DNA of 64,000 nt from Margaritifera margaritifera. Lineage: Eukaryota; Mollusca; Bivalvia; Unionida; Margaritiferidae. The stretch is taken from NCBI GenBank assembly GCA_029931535.1, contig JAQPZY010001423.1, positions 186,001-250,000 on the forward strand. Direction: 5' to 3'. Within the stretch, counting starts at the first letter, position 1. Each line of letters begins with the position of its first letter. The position numbers were made by a program, and so were the translations under genes. Of the stretch, positions 24,451-36,689 are shown piece after piece. The notes below the pieces were generated by a model. It was not told where the DNA came from. It was given only the letters and a program-made list of their open reading frames with translations, and did no database searches.

Positions 24451-25849
24451 AGTGAATTTGATTCATATTAAAAATATATCATCAATTTATTTACTTTAAT
24501 TGACTTTTAAGAACCTATATCCATAAATAATCCATAAATATCAAAATCCATTACACTGATATTTGTGTAGGACAATGGAAATGAAAATTGTAATTCTCGT
24601 GTGTCAAGCAACAATTGTACCACCCCACCTCGACATCTCATGAGTTGTCTAGGGAAAAATATAGTAGCAAGCACTTACAGAAAAATTTAAATGAACAATA
24701 TCAAAAGCTATACTGGGCATGCAACCGCATTGTATAGACGACACCAAATTAAAACATCAACCAAAACCCACATTTTTATATACAGTGCAACTTCTCTTCC
24801 TCTGCATCATATGGGAAGGAACAAATTCTGGCTGCCTTAGGAAGGTGGCTATTTAAGGGTGGTAAGATGAATATGGAACATAATACATGTAGTTTGGAAA
24901 ATCAATCACTGGCCAGGTAAGAGAGAATACTATTTAAGGGAGGTGAACATTAACAGAGGTTGCACTGTACCATATTTCAATGTAAGAGATGTAAAGAATA
25001 TGTACATAAATAAAATAAAAATGTCTAGACCTAAATACCTGCATAAATATTACTACTGACAATATCAAAGGTTAAGCATCAACTTTTGCAACAAAACTGA
25101 ATATGAAATGCCAGATATTCTGATTAACTGAAGTAATGTGGATAGCTGTGAAGTTGGATAAAGGGGTAGTAACCAGGATCTGTACTCGATAAAGGGGTAG
25201 TAACCAGGATCTGTATTCTCAAAACTGCTTAAAAACTCAAATTCTAAAAATTCTTATCTCCTGCAACCAAAATCAGAATAAAGTCAAGTTCACATAAATT
25301 AATGGATTTTACTCTGGATTCTCAGTCTACTGGAATCAAAATTCCCTGACTTTTCCCCTCACCAAAAGCTAATTTTTCACTGATCACACATTTCAGTAAC
25401 AATGTTAAACATATAAAACAAAGGAATTTTTCCAATGATAAGCCTTTATTTGATGATAATACAACCCCCACCCACCTAAAAAATTTGTAAATATTTATGT
25501 TAGAAAAGTAATTTTCTATGATTAGCTCCCCACCATCTCTTCCAAGCCCATATTTTCAAATGGACCTTATTGGAAATTTGCAAATATCATGGGTAAATGG
25601 CTAAAAAAATGTTGGAAGACAAAATGACACCAGGTTTACTACAATATACACATTGTGACAACTTTATTGCTAATATCCTCAATCATCATGAAGATACATG
25701 TTTATACCTTCGTAAAAGCCGAAGATAAGCCTTAAAAAAAAAAAAAAAAACCGAGTACTGTCAATGGCACATTATTTGCCTGCTTAGTGTCTAATAGTCC
25801 CCTATGAAGGCACTGGTAGGGTATCGTTGACTGGAGATTATTGTCCAGA
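24451..25849. other. Unannotated sequence with a 31-bp duplication
   Basis: GATAAAGGGGTAGTAACCAG plus CATCTGTA-like remainder is repeated in tandem at 25157-25218 (period 31). An A run of about 18 lies at 25734-25751. No gene recognised. Confidence 0.5.
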
Positions 25850-26060
25850 CCATGATTTTCTTATCAGACTTTTATGACCATGACTGCTGACCTCTAGACC
25901 ACAGAATCTAGAAATTTCTTTATTACCTTTAGTACAAGCCATCCACAAAGTTTGGTCAAGGAACTTAATCCAGAATAAAAGCTATTCTGCAAAACCTTTT
26001 TTTCTTTGAGCCTCAATGATCTTGACCTTTGACCTCCAAATCAACAGACTTCTTCCATAC
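25850..26060 (+). repeat. Repeat family 3 fragment
   Basis: About one and a half units with CAAGCCATCCACAAAGTTTG and CTTGACCTTTGACCTCC (26021-26037). Confidence 0.7.
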
Positions 26061-26569
26061 CTTAATGGTAGACCTGAATCCTATATACTACAAATGGGAA
26101 TCTTACTAGTTAGACATTTCATGTGCGCTGTAAAGACCCGACACATATTTATTCACTGGATCAGGAGATATGGCCATTTAATTACCACCAAAATGCAACC
26201 TCTATGGAAACAGCACAGTGACTTTTTGTAAACAGCCCAATATGCACACACAAGCTTGTCATGTCAGTGGAGGAACTGTGCACAATGCTGATAAAATTTG
26301 CTTTTTGTTTTTCAACATTGTTTAAATGATGTGCACATTTCCATTAAGTATGGTTGACTATCTCTTACACCCATTTTTGTTTTCATCAGAAGTTTTGCTT
26401 ATGTTTAGTACTGGCTTGTATCTATTAATCTTACCAGAATCACCACATACAAGACAATTTATGTGTTTCTTAATCATTTTCTTAACAAAAAAGACATGCA
26501 AACCCTTCATTCAATAGTAATAGCTAGATACCAATCATCTTCGTGTTGATTATATATTTCAACAATAAA
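26061..26569. other. Unannotated sequence
   Basis: Two 60- to 70-codon open frames (26016-26231 and 26326-26517) have no recognisable motif. The first starts inside repeat family 3. Not called. Confidence 0.4.
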
Positions 26570-27735
26570 ACTAGAGTCCCTCAAAGGGACTAACACTCTA
26601 CTGGCCAAAAGGAATTTCCAGTAATTTATAAAAAGACCTTTTCTTCTTTTAAACTGCAGAGTGTAGAAACCATCTTTGATAGTCTTCAGCAATAACAAGA
26701 TTTTCAAATTAGCTGCTGTGGTGGACATACAGGACGTGATTGGCACCATTTTCATTTAGGACCAACAAGACCTCATGAAGTCGTCTGGTGGAAACCCCAT
26801 GTTGATATGACTTTCCGTTTTGGAGGAGTAACAATCAAATTTTCAAGATGGCTGTTATGGTGGCCATATTGGATATCAGATTGGCACTATTTCCATTAAG
26901 GACCAACTAAACATCATAAGAAGTCTTTTGGTGAAAGCACTGTAGCGATAACAAGATTTTCAAGAAGGTCATTGTGGCAGCCATACTGGAAGTCAGATCA
27001 GCATGAATTTTATTTACTAAGAACAATACATCATAAACCTTTCAGTGAAAACCCACATGCTAATATAACCATTTATTCAGGAGAAGTAGTGACAAGAAGA
27101 TTTTGAAGATAGCCACTGTGGTGGCCATATTGGATGTTTCAGCAGCACCGTTTTTATTTAGGACCAACTAGATATCACAAGAAGCTGTTTAGTTAAAACC
27201 CCATGTTGATACCACCATCCATTAAGGTGGGGCAGCGATAAGATTTTCAAGATGGCCATAGTGGAGGCTATAATGAACATCACATAGGCACCATTTTAAT
27301 TTAGGACCAAGTAGACATCATAATAAGTCTTTTAGTGTAAATCCTATGTTGATATGACCATCCATTCAGGTTGAGTAGCAATAAGAAGATTTTCAAGGTG
27401 GCCACTGTGGTGGACATATTGGACATCAGTTTGGCACCATTTTTATTTAGGGCTAAATAGACATTATAAGAATTCTTCTGGTGAAAACCCCACGTCAATA
27501 TGACACTCTGTACAGAATGAGTAATGATAAGATTTTCAAGATGGCTGCTGTGGCAACCATATAGGACATCAGATTGTCACCATTTTTATTTAGGACCAAC
27601 TGGACATCATAAGAAGTATTTTAGTGAAAAACACATGTTGATACGACCATCCATTCAGAAAGAGTAGTGATAAGATTTTCATGATGGCAGCTAAGTTGGC
27701 CATATTGCACATTAGATAGGAACCATTTTCATTTA
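26570..27735 (+). repeat. Repeat family 1 array, copy A7 (left part)
   Basis: Starts AACTAGAGTCCCTCAAAGGG with eight monomers. The last is cut at TTTTCATTTA by the transposon at 27736 and resumes at 29089 as CATTTAGGACAAAG. Confidence 0.87.
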
Positions 27736-29088
27736 CAGTCTTTCCAGCAACCCTCTGTGAAAAAGTACGGATAAAAGTAGCGCTACTTTTTTTGTGTGAA
27801 AAAGTAGGGAAAATTTAGGGTTATTTTAGGAAGAAAAATAGTATGAAATTTATATAAACTACTGAAAAAATATAACCTTTACTTGATTTGGACTTGCCTT
27901 CGTAAACTTGAACAAAAGCATGCTCTTACTTAAGGCTGCAGGGTTAACCAAAATTTCCAAACATGTACAGTTTACAGTAACTGAAATAGTGCCATTTAAT
28001 CGAAGCGACTACAAATTCAACCTTCCCTCTATCTACCCCATAGGCTTACTGAACAGCTAACTGCTATTATAATGTGCACACCTTACCTTCCTCAACTTGT
28101 GACCGTTTCATTTCCTGTATGTCTTTTTCAGCTTGTTATGATGGAATTAAGTATGTAAAATGTCTTTGTTGAATATATGACAATTTAAGTAATACATCCT
28201 TAAGATAGTCATAATATAGTTTCCTACTGCTATATACACTTATATAATGTAACAAATAGATTCTATTGTAACAATCAAATTTTCAAGATGGCTGTTATGG
28301 TGGCCATATTGGATATCAGATTGGCACTATTTCCATTTACAGTAACTGAAACAGTGCCATTTAATCGAATTCTATTGTACTGTGTGGACATGAGAATGGG
28401 ATGCTTTTGAAGGATCTTCAATGAGTAAGAAACTGCAGTGGCTTATAATCTTGAAATGATGTTTCTTTAAAACAAAATGTTACTAATCAAATGATGTGTT
28501 AATAAAAATGTTTTACAAAGGTAAAAAAAAGTAGTTTCAATAACTATTTTATCAGCATTATTAGTAAATCAACCTGATGTGTAATGTTGTGTAATGTGTG
28601 CTACAACCAATTCTTGTCAACTTTGGCCCTTGCCTTGAGATGCCACATTTGGTGTGAAAATCATACATACCTTAAGAAAAGAATTTATAGAAAAATGCTA
28701 CTAAACAGTCCTCTTAAGAAGAGATGTGGAAATATATAATTTAATTGCATGTTTGTTTACACATTTACCAATTCTGTAAATGTTTACAGGCAGTGAACTA
28801 AACTAAGCTGTTTATATGTGTACAAATACTGCAGCTTTACTCTTACCACAAACTAGCTGTCTCTCTAGTCCAGGTTGCCTCTATCATCTTAAACACCCAG
28901 CTCCACAACACAAAGACCATATATAAATCTGCTTTGCTACAGCTGTTAATGTAGTGTGAAATTGATTTTCAACATAAAACTAAAAAAAGTAGGGATAATT
29001 GGGCTATTTTGGAAAAGTAGGGAAAACTAGAGAGTCTGACAAAAAAAGTAGGAAAATGTTGGAAAAACTAGGGCTGCTGGAAAGACTG
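27736..29088. mobile_element. DNA transposon T1 with 6-bp target duplication
   Basis: Ends are inverted repeats: CAGTCTTTCCAGCAACCCT at the left, and the right end reverse-complemented reads CAGTCTTTCCAGCAGCCCT. The flanks CATTTA (27730-27735 and 29089-29094) are an exact 6-bp duplication inside a family 1 monomer, so the 1,353-bp boundaries are secure. Subterminal AAAAAGTAGGGAAAA repeats occur at both ends. No transposase domain was recognised. A 6-bp duplication does not fit hAT (8 bp) or Tc1 (TA). Confidence 0.85.
28271..28369 (+). other. Patchwork (templated) insertion inside transposon T1
   Basis: Bases 28271-28337 are identical to 26831-26897 of the neighbouring repeat array. Bases 28336-28369 match 27971-28004 with one mismatch. 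The 99-bp insert is bounded by the exact direct repeat TTCTATTGTA (28261-28270 and 28370-28379). Confidence 0.8.
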
Positions 29089-29394
29089 CATTTAGGACAA
29101 AGAAGACATCATAAGAAATCTTTTAGTGAAAACCCCATGGTGATATGACCATCCATTCTGAAGGAGTAGTAATAACAAGATTTTCAAGATGGCCACTGTA
29201 TTGGCCATAATGAATGTTCTAGTGGCACCATTTTCACCTAGGACCAACAAGACCATGGGATGATTGTGTGTGTAAAGTTTCATGGCAATCCCCAAAGTAG
29301 TTTAGGAGTAGTGATGTAGTAATAAAAAACTTGTGCCAACAGACTGACAAACAATGGACAATAGACACTAGACCATGACTAGTAAAGCTAAAAA
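29089..29394 (+). repeat. Repeat family 1 array, copy A7 (right part with tail)
   Basis: Continuation after transposon T1: one full monomer and the family tail ending CTAGACCATGACTAGTAAAG then CTAAAAAT. Confidence 0.85.
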
Positions 29395-29752
29395 TCATTT
29401 CAAAAGTCTTGTATATTCTATACATATGTTTTTAGGTATCATTTATATTACCTGAAGATATCTGACATTCAGCACAGTATTTAACTGCCCCAACTGTAGA
29501 CCAGCAATTAATTTACAGCAGAAGTTTGATAATTAGACAATCAATAACTGATAATTTCAGAAAGGTGTCATTTATTACATGAAGCCATCTTACTTGGAGC
29601 ATCATATTAACAGCCCCATCATAGTCCTGCAATTAACAGCAGAAGTTTGAAAACAAGTGACTGTAAAAACTAAATTAAATTTACTGCCAAAATGAATAAT
29701 AATGTGGGAAAATAATCATGATGTAGGAAAATTGTCACGGTTCCAAAACAAA

Positions 29753-29848
<96 letters not shown>

Positions 29849-30944
29849 ACCATGCCTTCAATTCATCTGTAGCTGTATTTGTCTGTCTTCAGCAATTCTA
29901 CATACAGGTCTCTCTTTCTGTCTCTCTCTCTCTAAAAGGAATGTAAGGATTTTGTAGATTGTATTTTCAGTTGACTTTTAGCTGAGAATAAAATCTCTAG
30001 TTTTTACTATTCTATTTCATTTAGCCCCTTTACTTTAATCCTTCACTCCTGTGATTTGTTCCCTCCTTCTCTGTCATTCTTGCAGTTTAATTTTACATAT
30101 TTTCCCAATCATGGTTAATTTAAAATAATGATATTCACTTTTGGCTGTAACTTGATATCCTTCAGCACATTTTTTCTGTGATGGCTTACAACCTACTATA
30201 TCTCTCTATCTCCATGTTGTGACTTGAACCTACAGTTTATTTTTTTAAATAACCATGTAAATATACATATATATATTAATATACATGTAGCTAAGAACAT
30301 CTTCATCAACAATGGGACTTTGATATTGATGTGTCTGCTGCAGACAGACATGCATGTTAAGAGAACCATGTTTTACTAAGAGAATTTGATCACATTTTTT
30401 AAAAAAATTGCTGCTGCATTTGAAACTTCATCATCGAATATAAAGTATTGTTTATATAGATTTTGGGGGGAAATATTGCATGTATTGTGAAAACATTACC
30501 AAGGATTTAGTTGTCATCAGTCATGAGCAGTCTTATCTCTCTCTCTCTCTCTCTCTCTCTTGTAAAAGAATTAAATGATTTGATACATTGAATTTTCATT
30601 TGATGTTTAGCTGATAATTAAATCGCTACTTCATGATATTTTATTTTTTGTGATGTTGAGATGGGATGGACATGTACTGCAACATCCACCAATGACACAC
30701 CTGTTTCTCATGCTGAATAACTATGGTGATTTGCAATGCAGATTCCTTCAATGATGTCACATGGAATCCAGTCAAGGAAACTGCCAAGACTGTACATGGC
30801 CTAGGGGAAATATTTTGACATGTACATTTAAACTTAAACATCTTGATAACCATTGATGGCATGAAGTCAACATTTTCAGCTATTGCGTAAATCATCTTAC
30901 TAAGTAATTTACCGGTTAGTGATATTTGGGGGTCTCAGGTCTAC
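29395..30944. other. Unannotated sequence with CT microsatellites
   Basis: (TC)n runs lie at about 29752-29848, 29911-29933 and 30535-30560. Frames over the runs (such as poly Arg-Glu on minus) are low complexity and not genes. A pair of related segments near 29515-29540 and 29638-29660 (AGCAGAAGTTTGA) suggests a further small duplication. Confidence 0.5.
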
Positions 30945-31990
30945 CTTACATTGGTCAAAGTATGTGGTCTAGAACTAAAGTTATTTTGCAAAAACCATTT
31001 TTTCTTCTTTCAGCAGCAGTGATCTTGACCTCTGACCGCATGGTCCAAAATTAACAGGCTTCTATTTTACCCAGCATATAAGTAATCAACCAACTCTGGT
31101 GATGGTACATTGTTGATAACTTAACTTTTTTATGCAGAAACCTTTTTTACATTTCCAGTCAGTGGCCTTGACCTTGAACATGTTGACCCCAAACTGAAAG
31201 GCTTTTTCATGACTCCAAGTGCAAGACATCCACAAAGTCTGGCTCAGGTCTGTGATGTAATATTAATATTATTGCGTGGAAACCAATTTTCTGTTTTCAG
31301 TGACAGTGACCTTGACCTTTGATCTTTTGACCCCAACATCAATAGGCTTGTTTCTGCACCCAAGTACAAGTCATCAGCAAAGTTTGGTCAAGGTAGGTTA
31401 TTTAAAACTAATGTTATTGTGTGGAAACTATTTTTCTTGTTAATCACAGTGATCTTAACCTTTGACCCCAAAATTGACAGAGTTCTCCTTTACCTCAAGT
31501 GCAAGACATCCAAAAAGTCTGGTAACTGTAGATGGTTGGAAACTGGAATTATTGTGCAGAAACAATTTTTCTCCTTTCAGTCACAGTAACCTTGACCTTT
31601 GACTGTTTTATCCCAAAATCAATAGAATTCCTCCTTACCCCAAGTGCAAGCCATCTACAAAGTTTGGCAATTGGTTTGGTTTGGTTTGGTTTTATGGGTT
31701 TAATGCCATTTTTCAGCACATAATAGGCTATACATGGCAGTGAGTATATCTGGTGGAGGAAGAACCTGGGAAAATCCCAGGAAGAACCACCGACCCAAAG
31801 GAAGCTACTGGCAAGCCTTCTCACATAACGACATTGGCTGAACATAAGACTTGAACCCATGCGGACCAAGGTGAGATGGCAGTGATCGGTAAAGGTGAGT
31901 GCCTTAGACCACTTGGCCACCCGGGGCCCCTTGGCAATTGTAGATGGTGGACAACTCTAGTAACAGACCAAAAGAACAACATCATAACAT
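30945..31990 (+). repeat. Repeat family 3 array, interrupted by a SINE
   Basis: About five ~135-145-bp units with CTTGACCT(T/C)TGACC-like cores near 31024, 31167, 31311, 31453 and 31591, plus CAAGCCATCTACAAAGTTTG and ATTATTGTGCAGAAAC. The last unit is split by the SINE at 31674-31930 and resumes at 31931. Confidence 0.8.
31674..31930 (-). mobile_element. tRNA-derived SINE (family S1), complete with 10-bp target duplication
   Basis: Minus strand begins GGGGCCCCGGGTGGCCAAGT, then GGTCTAAGGC, a Leu/Ser-tRNA-like A box (TGGCCAAGTGG), and a B box GGTTCAAGTC about 55 bp later. It ends in an AAACC-repeat tail (31674-31692 on +). The direct repeat TTGGCAATTG flanks it at 31664-31673 and 31931-31940. 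Confidence 0.85.
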
Positions 31991-33309
31991 AAGACCCTCC
32001 ACATTGTGGGCGTGCATATAAAATGATTTTATAAAATGTAAATAAAAGAATTTTACTTTGGAAGAAATACATTGTGTCAATCATGGCACCTCAAATGGCA
32101 GCTGAGCAGGCATCATTCAGGACAAGGCCAATTATTAGGCCCATTTCTAATAGTATCGGCAAGCAATCATTATCAGAAATATGTATTAGTGCTGGGATGT
32201 ATGCACCTCTTTGTGTGCATACATGTGTGCAGGCATAGGTGTATACATGTAAGAGAGAGAAGTGATAGAGATAGAGACGATTAGACAACAGATATATTGT
32301 GAGTCAAATTCTGCTGGCATAATGCTAGGTCTATGGACATAGTCCCACTGTACTAATCCTGGGATACTCATCAGCTGATTCTGACTGAAAAAATGAATAC
32401 ATTTTTACAAACTTTTGTTGAGGAATGTCAAATCTCTCTCTCTCCTGTTTATACTCAACTTATACTCGATCCAACATGATGTCAGTTTGAATTAGCACCC
32501 TTTCTTAATTTGGGAAACAAATTGTAGTATTTTTTTTATCTTTTAGTGATTTAGCAATGTTTTTATTATTAAAAAAATCAGACACTTGATTTGTTGAAAG
32601 GTTTAAATTACTCCTTCCTATCACAGTCAAAACAAACAAAAATGGCATCATTTTGTCTTCCAATTTATTTTACCCACAATACTTTGCAAATTTTCAATAA
32701 GGTCCACTTGAAATCGAGGAAAGCAGCCTTAGCCATGGACATTACACAAAACAGTTCCCCACACACCTATTCATAGTAAAATTTCACTGAGTGTACCAAA
32801 TTGCCCAACTTTTCTCTGAATTTTAAACATTTATCTTTTCTGTGACTTGTCAAAAAATTCCCTGATTTTTCCCCGACTTACCTGAAAATGGAAAATGCCC
32901 CCAATTTTTCCTGCCCCATGGGAATCCTGTTACTGTAGGGAATCAGTTAAAATGTAAAGATCCCAAATAAATTTCTGTTAATGAACTGACAATCAATTAA
33001 TATTCAAGTAATTTAGCCCACATGTTTTGCTAAAATGAGTATTTTCAAATAGTGGAACTGGATTTTGACCAAACTTCATCATGGAAATTGTAATCAATTG
33101 GAACTAATAGATTTTCTAAGCTATGGTTCCCCTCTCCACTTGCAAAATTGTAATGACATTGATCAACTCCATGTACAACCTCTGATTCAGGAGTTTTGAG
33201 CTTCAGTTTTACACTGCATGAAAAAACAGTTCTGAGAATATGGGACAATATGGATATTACAAACAAGCCCATTTTAAAAGGAGATGTTGAGTCATGAGTA
33301 TCCACCTAC
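31991..33309. other. Unannotated sequence downstream of the PICALM mini-exon
   Basis: Intron of the PICALM-family gene if the next exon lies lower. No further exon, RNA or repeat family recognised. Confidence 0.45.
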
Positions 33310-33351
33310 CTTGGCCAAATCTGGGATATCCCCTTTGTCTATTCCTACATT
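33310..33351 (-). CDS. PICALM: PICALM/AP180 family, 14-codon ANTH mini-exon
   Basis: A 42-bp minus-strand exon lies between an ATTTCAG acceptor and a GTAGGT donor and encodes NVGIDKGDIPDLAK. The vertebrate family sequence directly after SEFLKVAE is QVGIDRGDIPDLSQ, so this is the expected continuation. It starts and ends in phase 0, matching the phase-0 end of the exon at 62292-62398. If the two are consecutive, as the unbroken protein match implies, the intron between them is about 28.9 kb. The next family segment (SSLLDALEQHL region) was sought on the minus strand below 33310 and not found. A lone hit this short would be weak. Its content, splice sites, phase and strand together make it convincing. 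Confidence 0.88.
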
Positions 33352-33829
33352 CTGAAATTAAAAGAAAGAACTTTGAGAAAATGACTAATATGTGCAATCA
33401 TTATATTTACATTCATTAACACTTCATCAAGATGCTCATCTATGAGGATCTGGAAGGTAATCTTACTTTCTTGAATTTATGATGTAATAAATACTCATAC
33501 AAAATCTACATTTCAAGAATTTACAGTGACATCTTCAATGTTAATGAAATGCACAGTATATATTTAGAGCCCTTGATAAGGATTTCATAAATTGGGTATT
33601 TCACTCCCTGGATGGGAACTATAACTGCATTTCCTGAAATTCAATGTTTCTTTTTTTAACACTGCAAAAGTAACCTTTTCAGACTGAGTCTTTTTAATCA
33701 TCAAGATGTTAATGATGCCTTTCTGAATGCATCACACAGCCTAATGACAAGACTAATTCAAGGTGAATTTCATTATCTGAGTGTTCTCATAGTGATCAAG
33801 TACTATTATTTCAAATGTGAACAGCCAGC

Positions 33830-34060
33830 CAGAACTTGTAGCATAGTTAATACATGTACTTACTAAAATGCTCCATTATACAACATGGACTGTGCTATTA
33901 TAGCAGGAACAACACGTGTTGACAACTTTGGACTAAATGCTTACAATTAAGTTGTTTTGCAAAATTGCATAATTTGAATACATGTAAAAAGCTATGGGTT
34001 TTTAATCAGTTTATCTGCATAAAATACGCAAATATCCTGCTATCTAAAGCTCTGTATATT
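33830..34060 (+). repeat. Dispersed repeat, pair with 42150-42340
   Basis: Shares GACTAAATGCTTA(C/A)AATTA, TGTTTTGC(A/G), CATAAAATACGCAAATAT-like and TATCTA(A/G)AGCT in the same order with 42150-42340, both on the + strand. Confidence 0.55.
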
Positions 34061-34540
34061 CAAGTAAAAATGGAAATGAACAATCATTAAAAGAAGGAAA
34101 TGAATTTCTATAAATTCAGGAAAGGAAACCTTGATATAATCTGTTGTGTCAGCAGAATTCAAGTTTTGCAAGGAGTGTTGCACTGTAAAAGTAGATAAGT
34201 TGATGGCATTCCAAGAATGACATCCTTTCAAACTGTCATGAAAACATTTGATGCCTCTTCTAAAAGTAGTCCTTAAAAGAATATTGTTTATACTCTCTAC
34301 AAACCAAGAGTGGTCAATAAGCAAGCTGGATATCACACACAGCGCAAATAAAGACAATATTAGTTTACATACACCACACTTAAAACAATGGGTGTGGAAG
34401 AAAAAGTCCAAAATCTTTCACATGAATGCTTGGAATAATCTACAACTGCATGCATGTTCAAGTCTGTTTTGAAGAAAAATCTCCTTGCTGGGTTAAAGGT
34501 ACATGGTCACAGATTTTTGCTCAATTCTCTAGTTTTCTCC

Positions 34541-34680
34541 AGCTCAAAACAGCATCACATGTCCAACATCTTAGCTGTTCTGTTTCTCTAGCCCAAAACA
34601 GCATCACATGTCCAACATCTTAGCTGTTCTGTTTCTCTACCCCAAAACACCATCCTATGTCCAACATCTTAGCTGTTCCG
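34541..34680 (+). repeat. ~49-bp tandem repeat, three copies
   Basis: Units start AGCTCAAAACAGCATCACAT at 34541, 34590 and 34639 and share GTCCAACATCTTAGCTGTTC. The third is slightly diverged. Confidence 0.85.
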
Positions 34681-34689
34681 AGTACTTAA

Positions 34690-35260
34690 GGATGATTATT
34701 TCTGAATTGTTGGAGTATTTAACTTTTTGAAACATTTACATTTTTACATAGCTAATGGCAAAAACAATCCAAAATCACACAATATGAATAGGATGGTGTG
34801 CATTTTCTTGCACTATTCTATGTATGTACAGTACATGTACATATTAGTTTTAATGGCATCTCAGCACACTGATAATCATGTGATGCCAGCTAAAAGTATA
34901 TTTCTACAAATGCACTATTTAAAGTTGAAAATCTATCCCCAAAGACAGGTCATCAACAAAAAAGCCTGTGCAGGTACACTGATAAAGATTTCTGAAGGTC
35001 TTGTATATTTTTTGTTGACTTTATTATTCACAGGACTCTTATTGTGATTACTGAAACTATCATCATTTTTCTTTTTCATTATTTACTGAGAGGCGCCAGT
35101 TGCAACCATGTCATTTTATGTCTCATCTCTCTCCGAGTTCACAGCACAACGATACACCTAGGTAAAAAGTGACATCATAACGAGGACCATTTAGAGCTGC
35201 ACTGTTAAGTGTTTATTTTACAAAAGTGGACTACCATAAATTGTGAGAACTTGTACAACA
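34690..35260 (+). repeat. Repeat family 7, copy 1
   Basis: Similar in order to 61330-62115: TTGGAGTA.TTAAC, TTTTTACATA, GTGTGCATTTT, CACAGGAC..TTTTGTGATTA, CATTTTATGTC then ATCTCTCTCCGAGTTCA, and ACAAAAGTGGACTACC. Both copies are on the + strand, near opposite ends of the giant intron. Confidence 0.65.
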
Positions 35261-36385
35261 GACAAAATACAGTTTAAGGATTGCAGATATAGTTCAACTT
35301 GTATACTTCAACACGCTGATCTATGTTGATATTAGAAGAGTTTGTTTAAAGGTTAAAATATCAGCAAGGCATAGAAGAAATGTATACATCCAAGTGATAT
35401 GAATTTTATTACATACAATTAATTTACTTTCACTAAAATGCGAAACAAATCTGATCGAAAGTGACAACTACAGACCGACTTCCATAATGTTTCCAGAGGA
35501 AAGGGGAGGGTGTGTGGGTTAAAACCATTAACAACAGTGATTGGTGTATGAAAACATATGCTAAGGAGTATCTCTTTGATGCTATAAAAAAACCAAACAA
35601 TAATAAAATATTTTTAAACAGCAGCAACAATGAAATGATTGAAATATTGCTGATATTCATATAAAATAATCAATCATCATTTACCTTCTTTCAAAGTATA
35701 GAAATTAGATCAATAACTGAGTATTTTTAGATTTATTTTGGAAAATACAAACTAAAGTTTGATATATGGCATATTTTCAAATTCTCTTGAATAGAAATAA
35801 TTATAATCTTTTCATATTTGTTTCATAATGGGTCATATTTTCAATTTTCAGCGCTAATTTACTTCATCCAATGTATTAGTAGCTTGGATATTTCAACAAC
35901 AATATGGGTGTGTCCATTTTAAGCATTATTTAAACGGAATAACTCTCCTGAAGCGACAAGTACACTATTTATGCTCTTTGGAAACAGTTTTATCTTTTTT
36001 TCTTCTTCCAATGGGTCGTACTTTATGTTTTCAACATTTATATGTCTCTTGTTGGGTATCATCTCATTGTAAACTTTTCTGACACCTACATTTTATTTAT
36101 TTTTTCAACAAAACACAAGCATTTTTTAACATAAAAAACCCCATTCAAACAAATCTCTTTGGTCGACCCAACTATAACCCCCCAGTTTAAAACACATTTT
36201 ACTGGATGGTATCTTATGGTGTAATTCAAGAAACTTGAAAGTTCTGTTTATATGTTTAAACTGAACAAATTTCTTCATTTTTAGCACTTAAGAAAAATGT
36301 GATACCATTCCTAAAGCAACAGAAAGCTTGGTTTAAGTGACAGCTTAGTTTGCCATAGTTGCAAGTCTGGCAAAATCTTAAACAG
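35261..36385. other. Unannotated intronic sequence
   Basis: Nothing recognised. Confidence 0.4.
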
Positions 36386-36614
36386 GTACCATATATATTT
36401 GCATACAAGTTGGATCCAACTGCAAACAACACAGACACTGATCTGCCATCACATACTGTGCTGGCAGATCTGAGTCTGTTTTGTTTGTTCTACTGCGCAG
36501 AACCTTTGTTCTAACTTGGTTATCACTTTAACACAGTTTGGTGCATAAAGTGACAGCAGATCTGGGTCCGTGCAGTTTTCTGTTGGATCTGACTTACATG
36601 CAAGTATATATTGT
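36386..36614 (+). mobile_element. Hairpin MITE, family M, diverged copy
   Basis: Ends TACCATATATATTTGCATAC and (reverse complement of the right end) TTACAATATATACTTGCATG, with internal GATCTGCCATCACAT..GTGCTGGCAGATCT arms as in the copy at 42502-42707. Confidence 0.72.
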
Positions 36615-36689
36615 AAACCTAGATGTACATCCATGCAGGTACAGTATAAACTTGTTTATCATGCATATGTATTCAATAGAAAGATTCTC

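Noticed and set aside
29670..29861. Poly Arg-Glu frame on minus
   Set aside because: Translation of a (TC)n microsatellite.
31549..31920. 123-codon minus-strand frame
   Set aside because: Covers a tRNA-derived SINE and a family 3 unit; no protein family.
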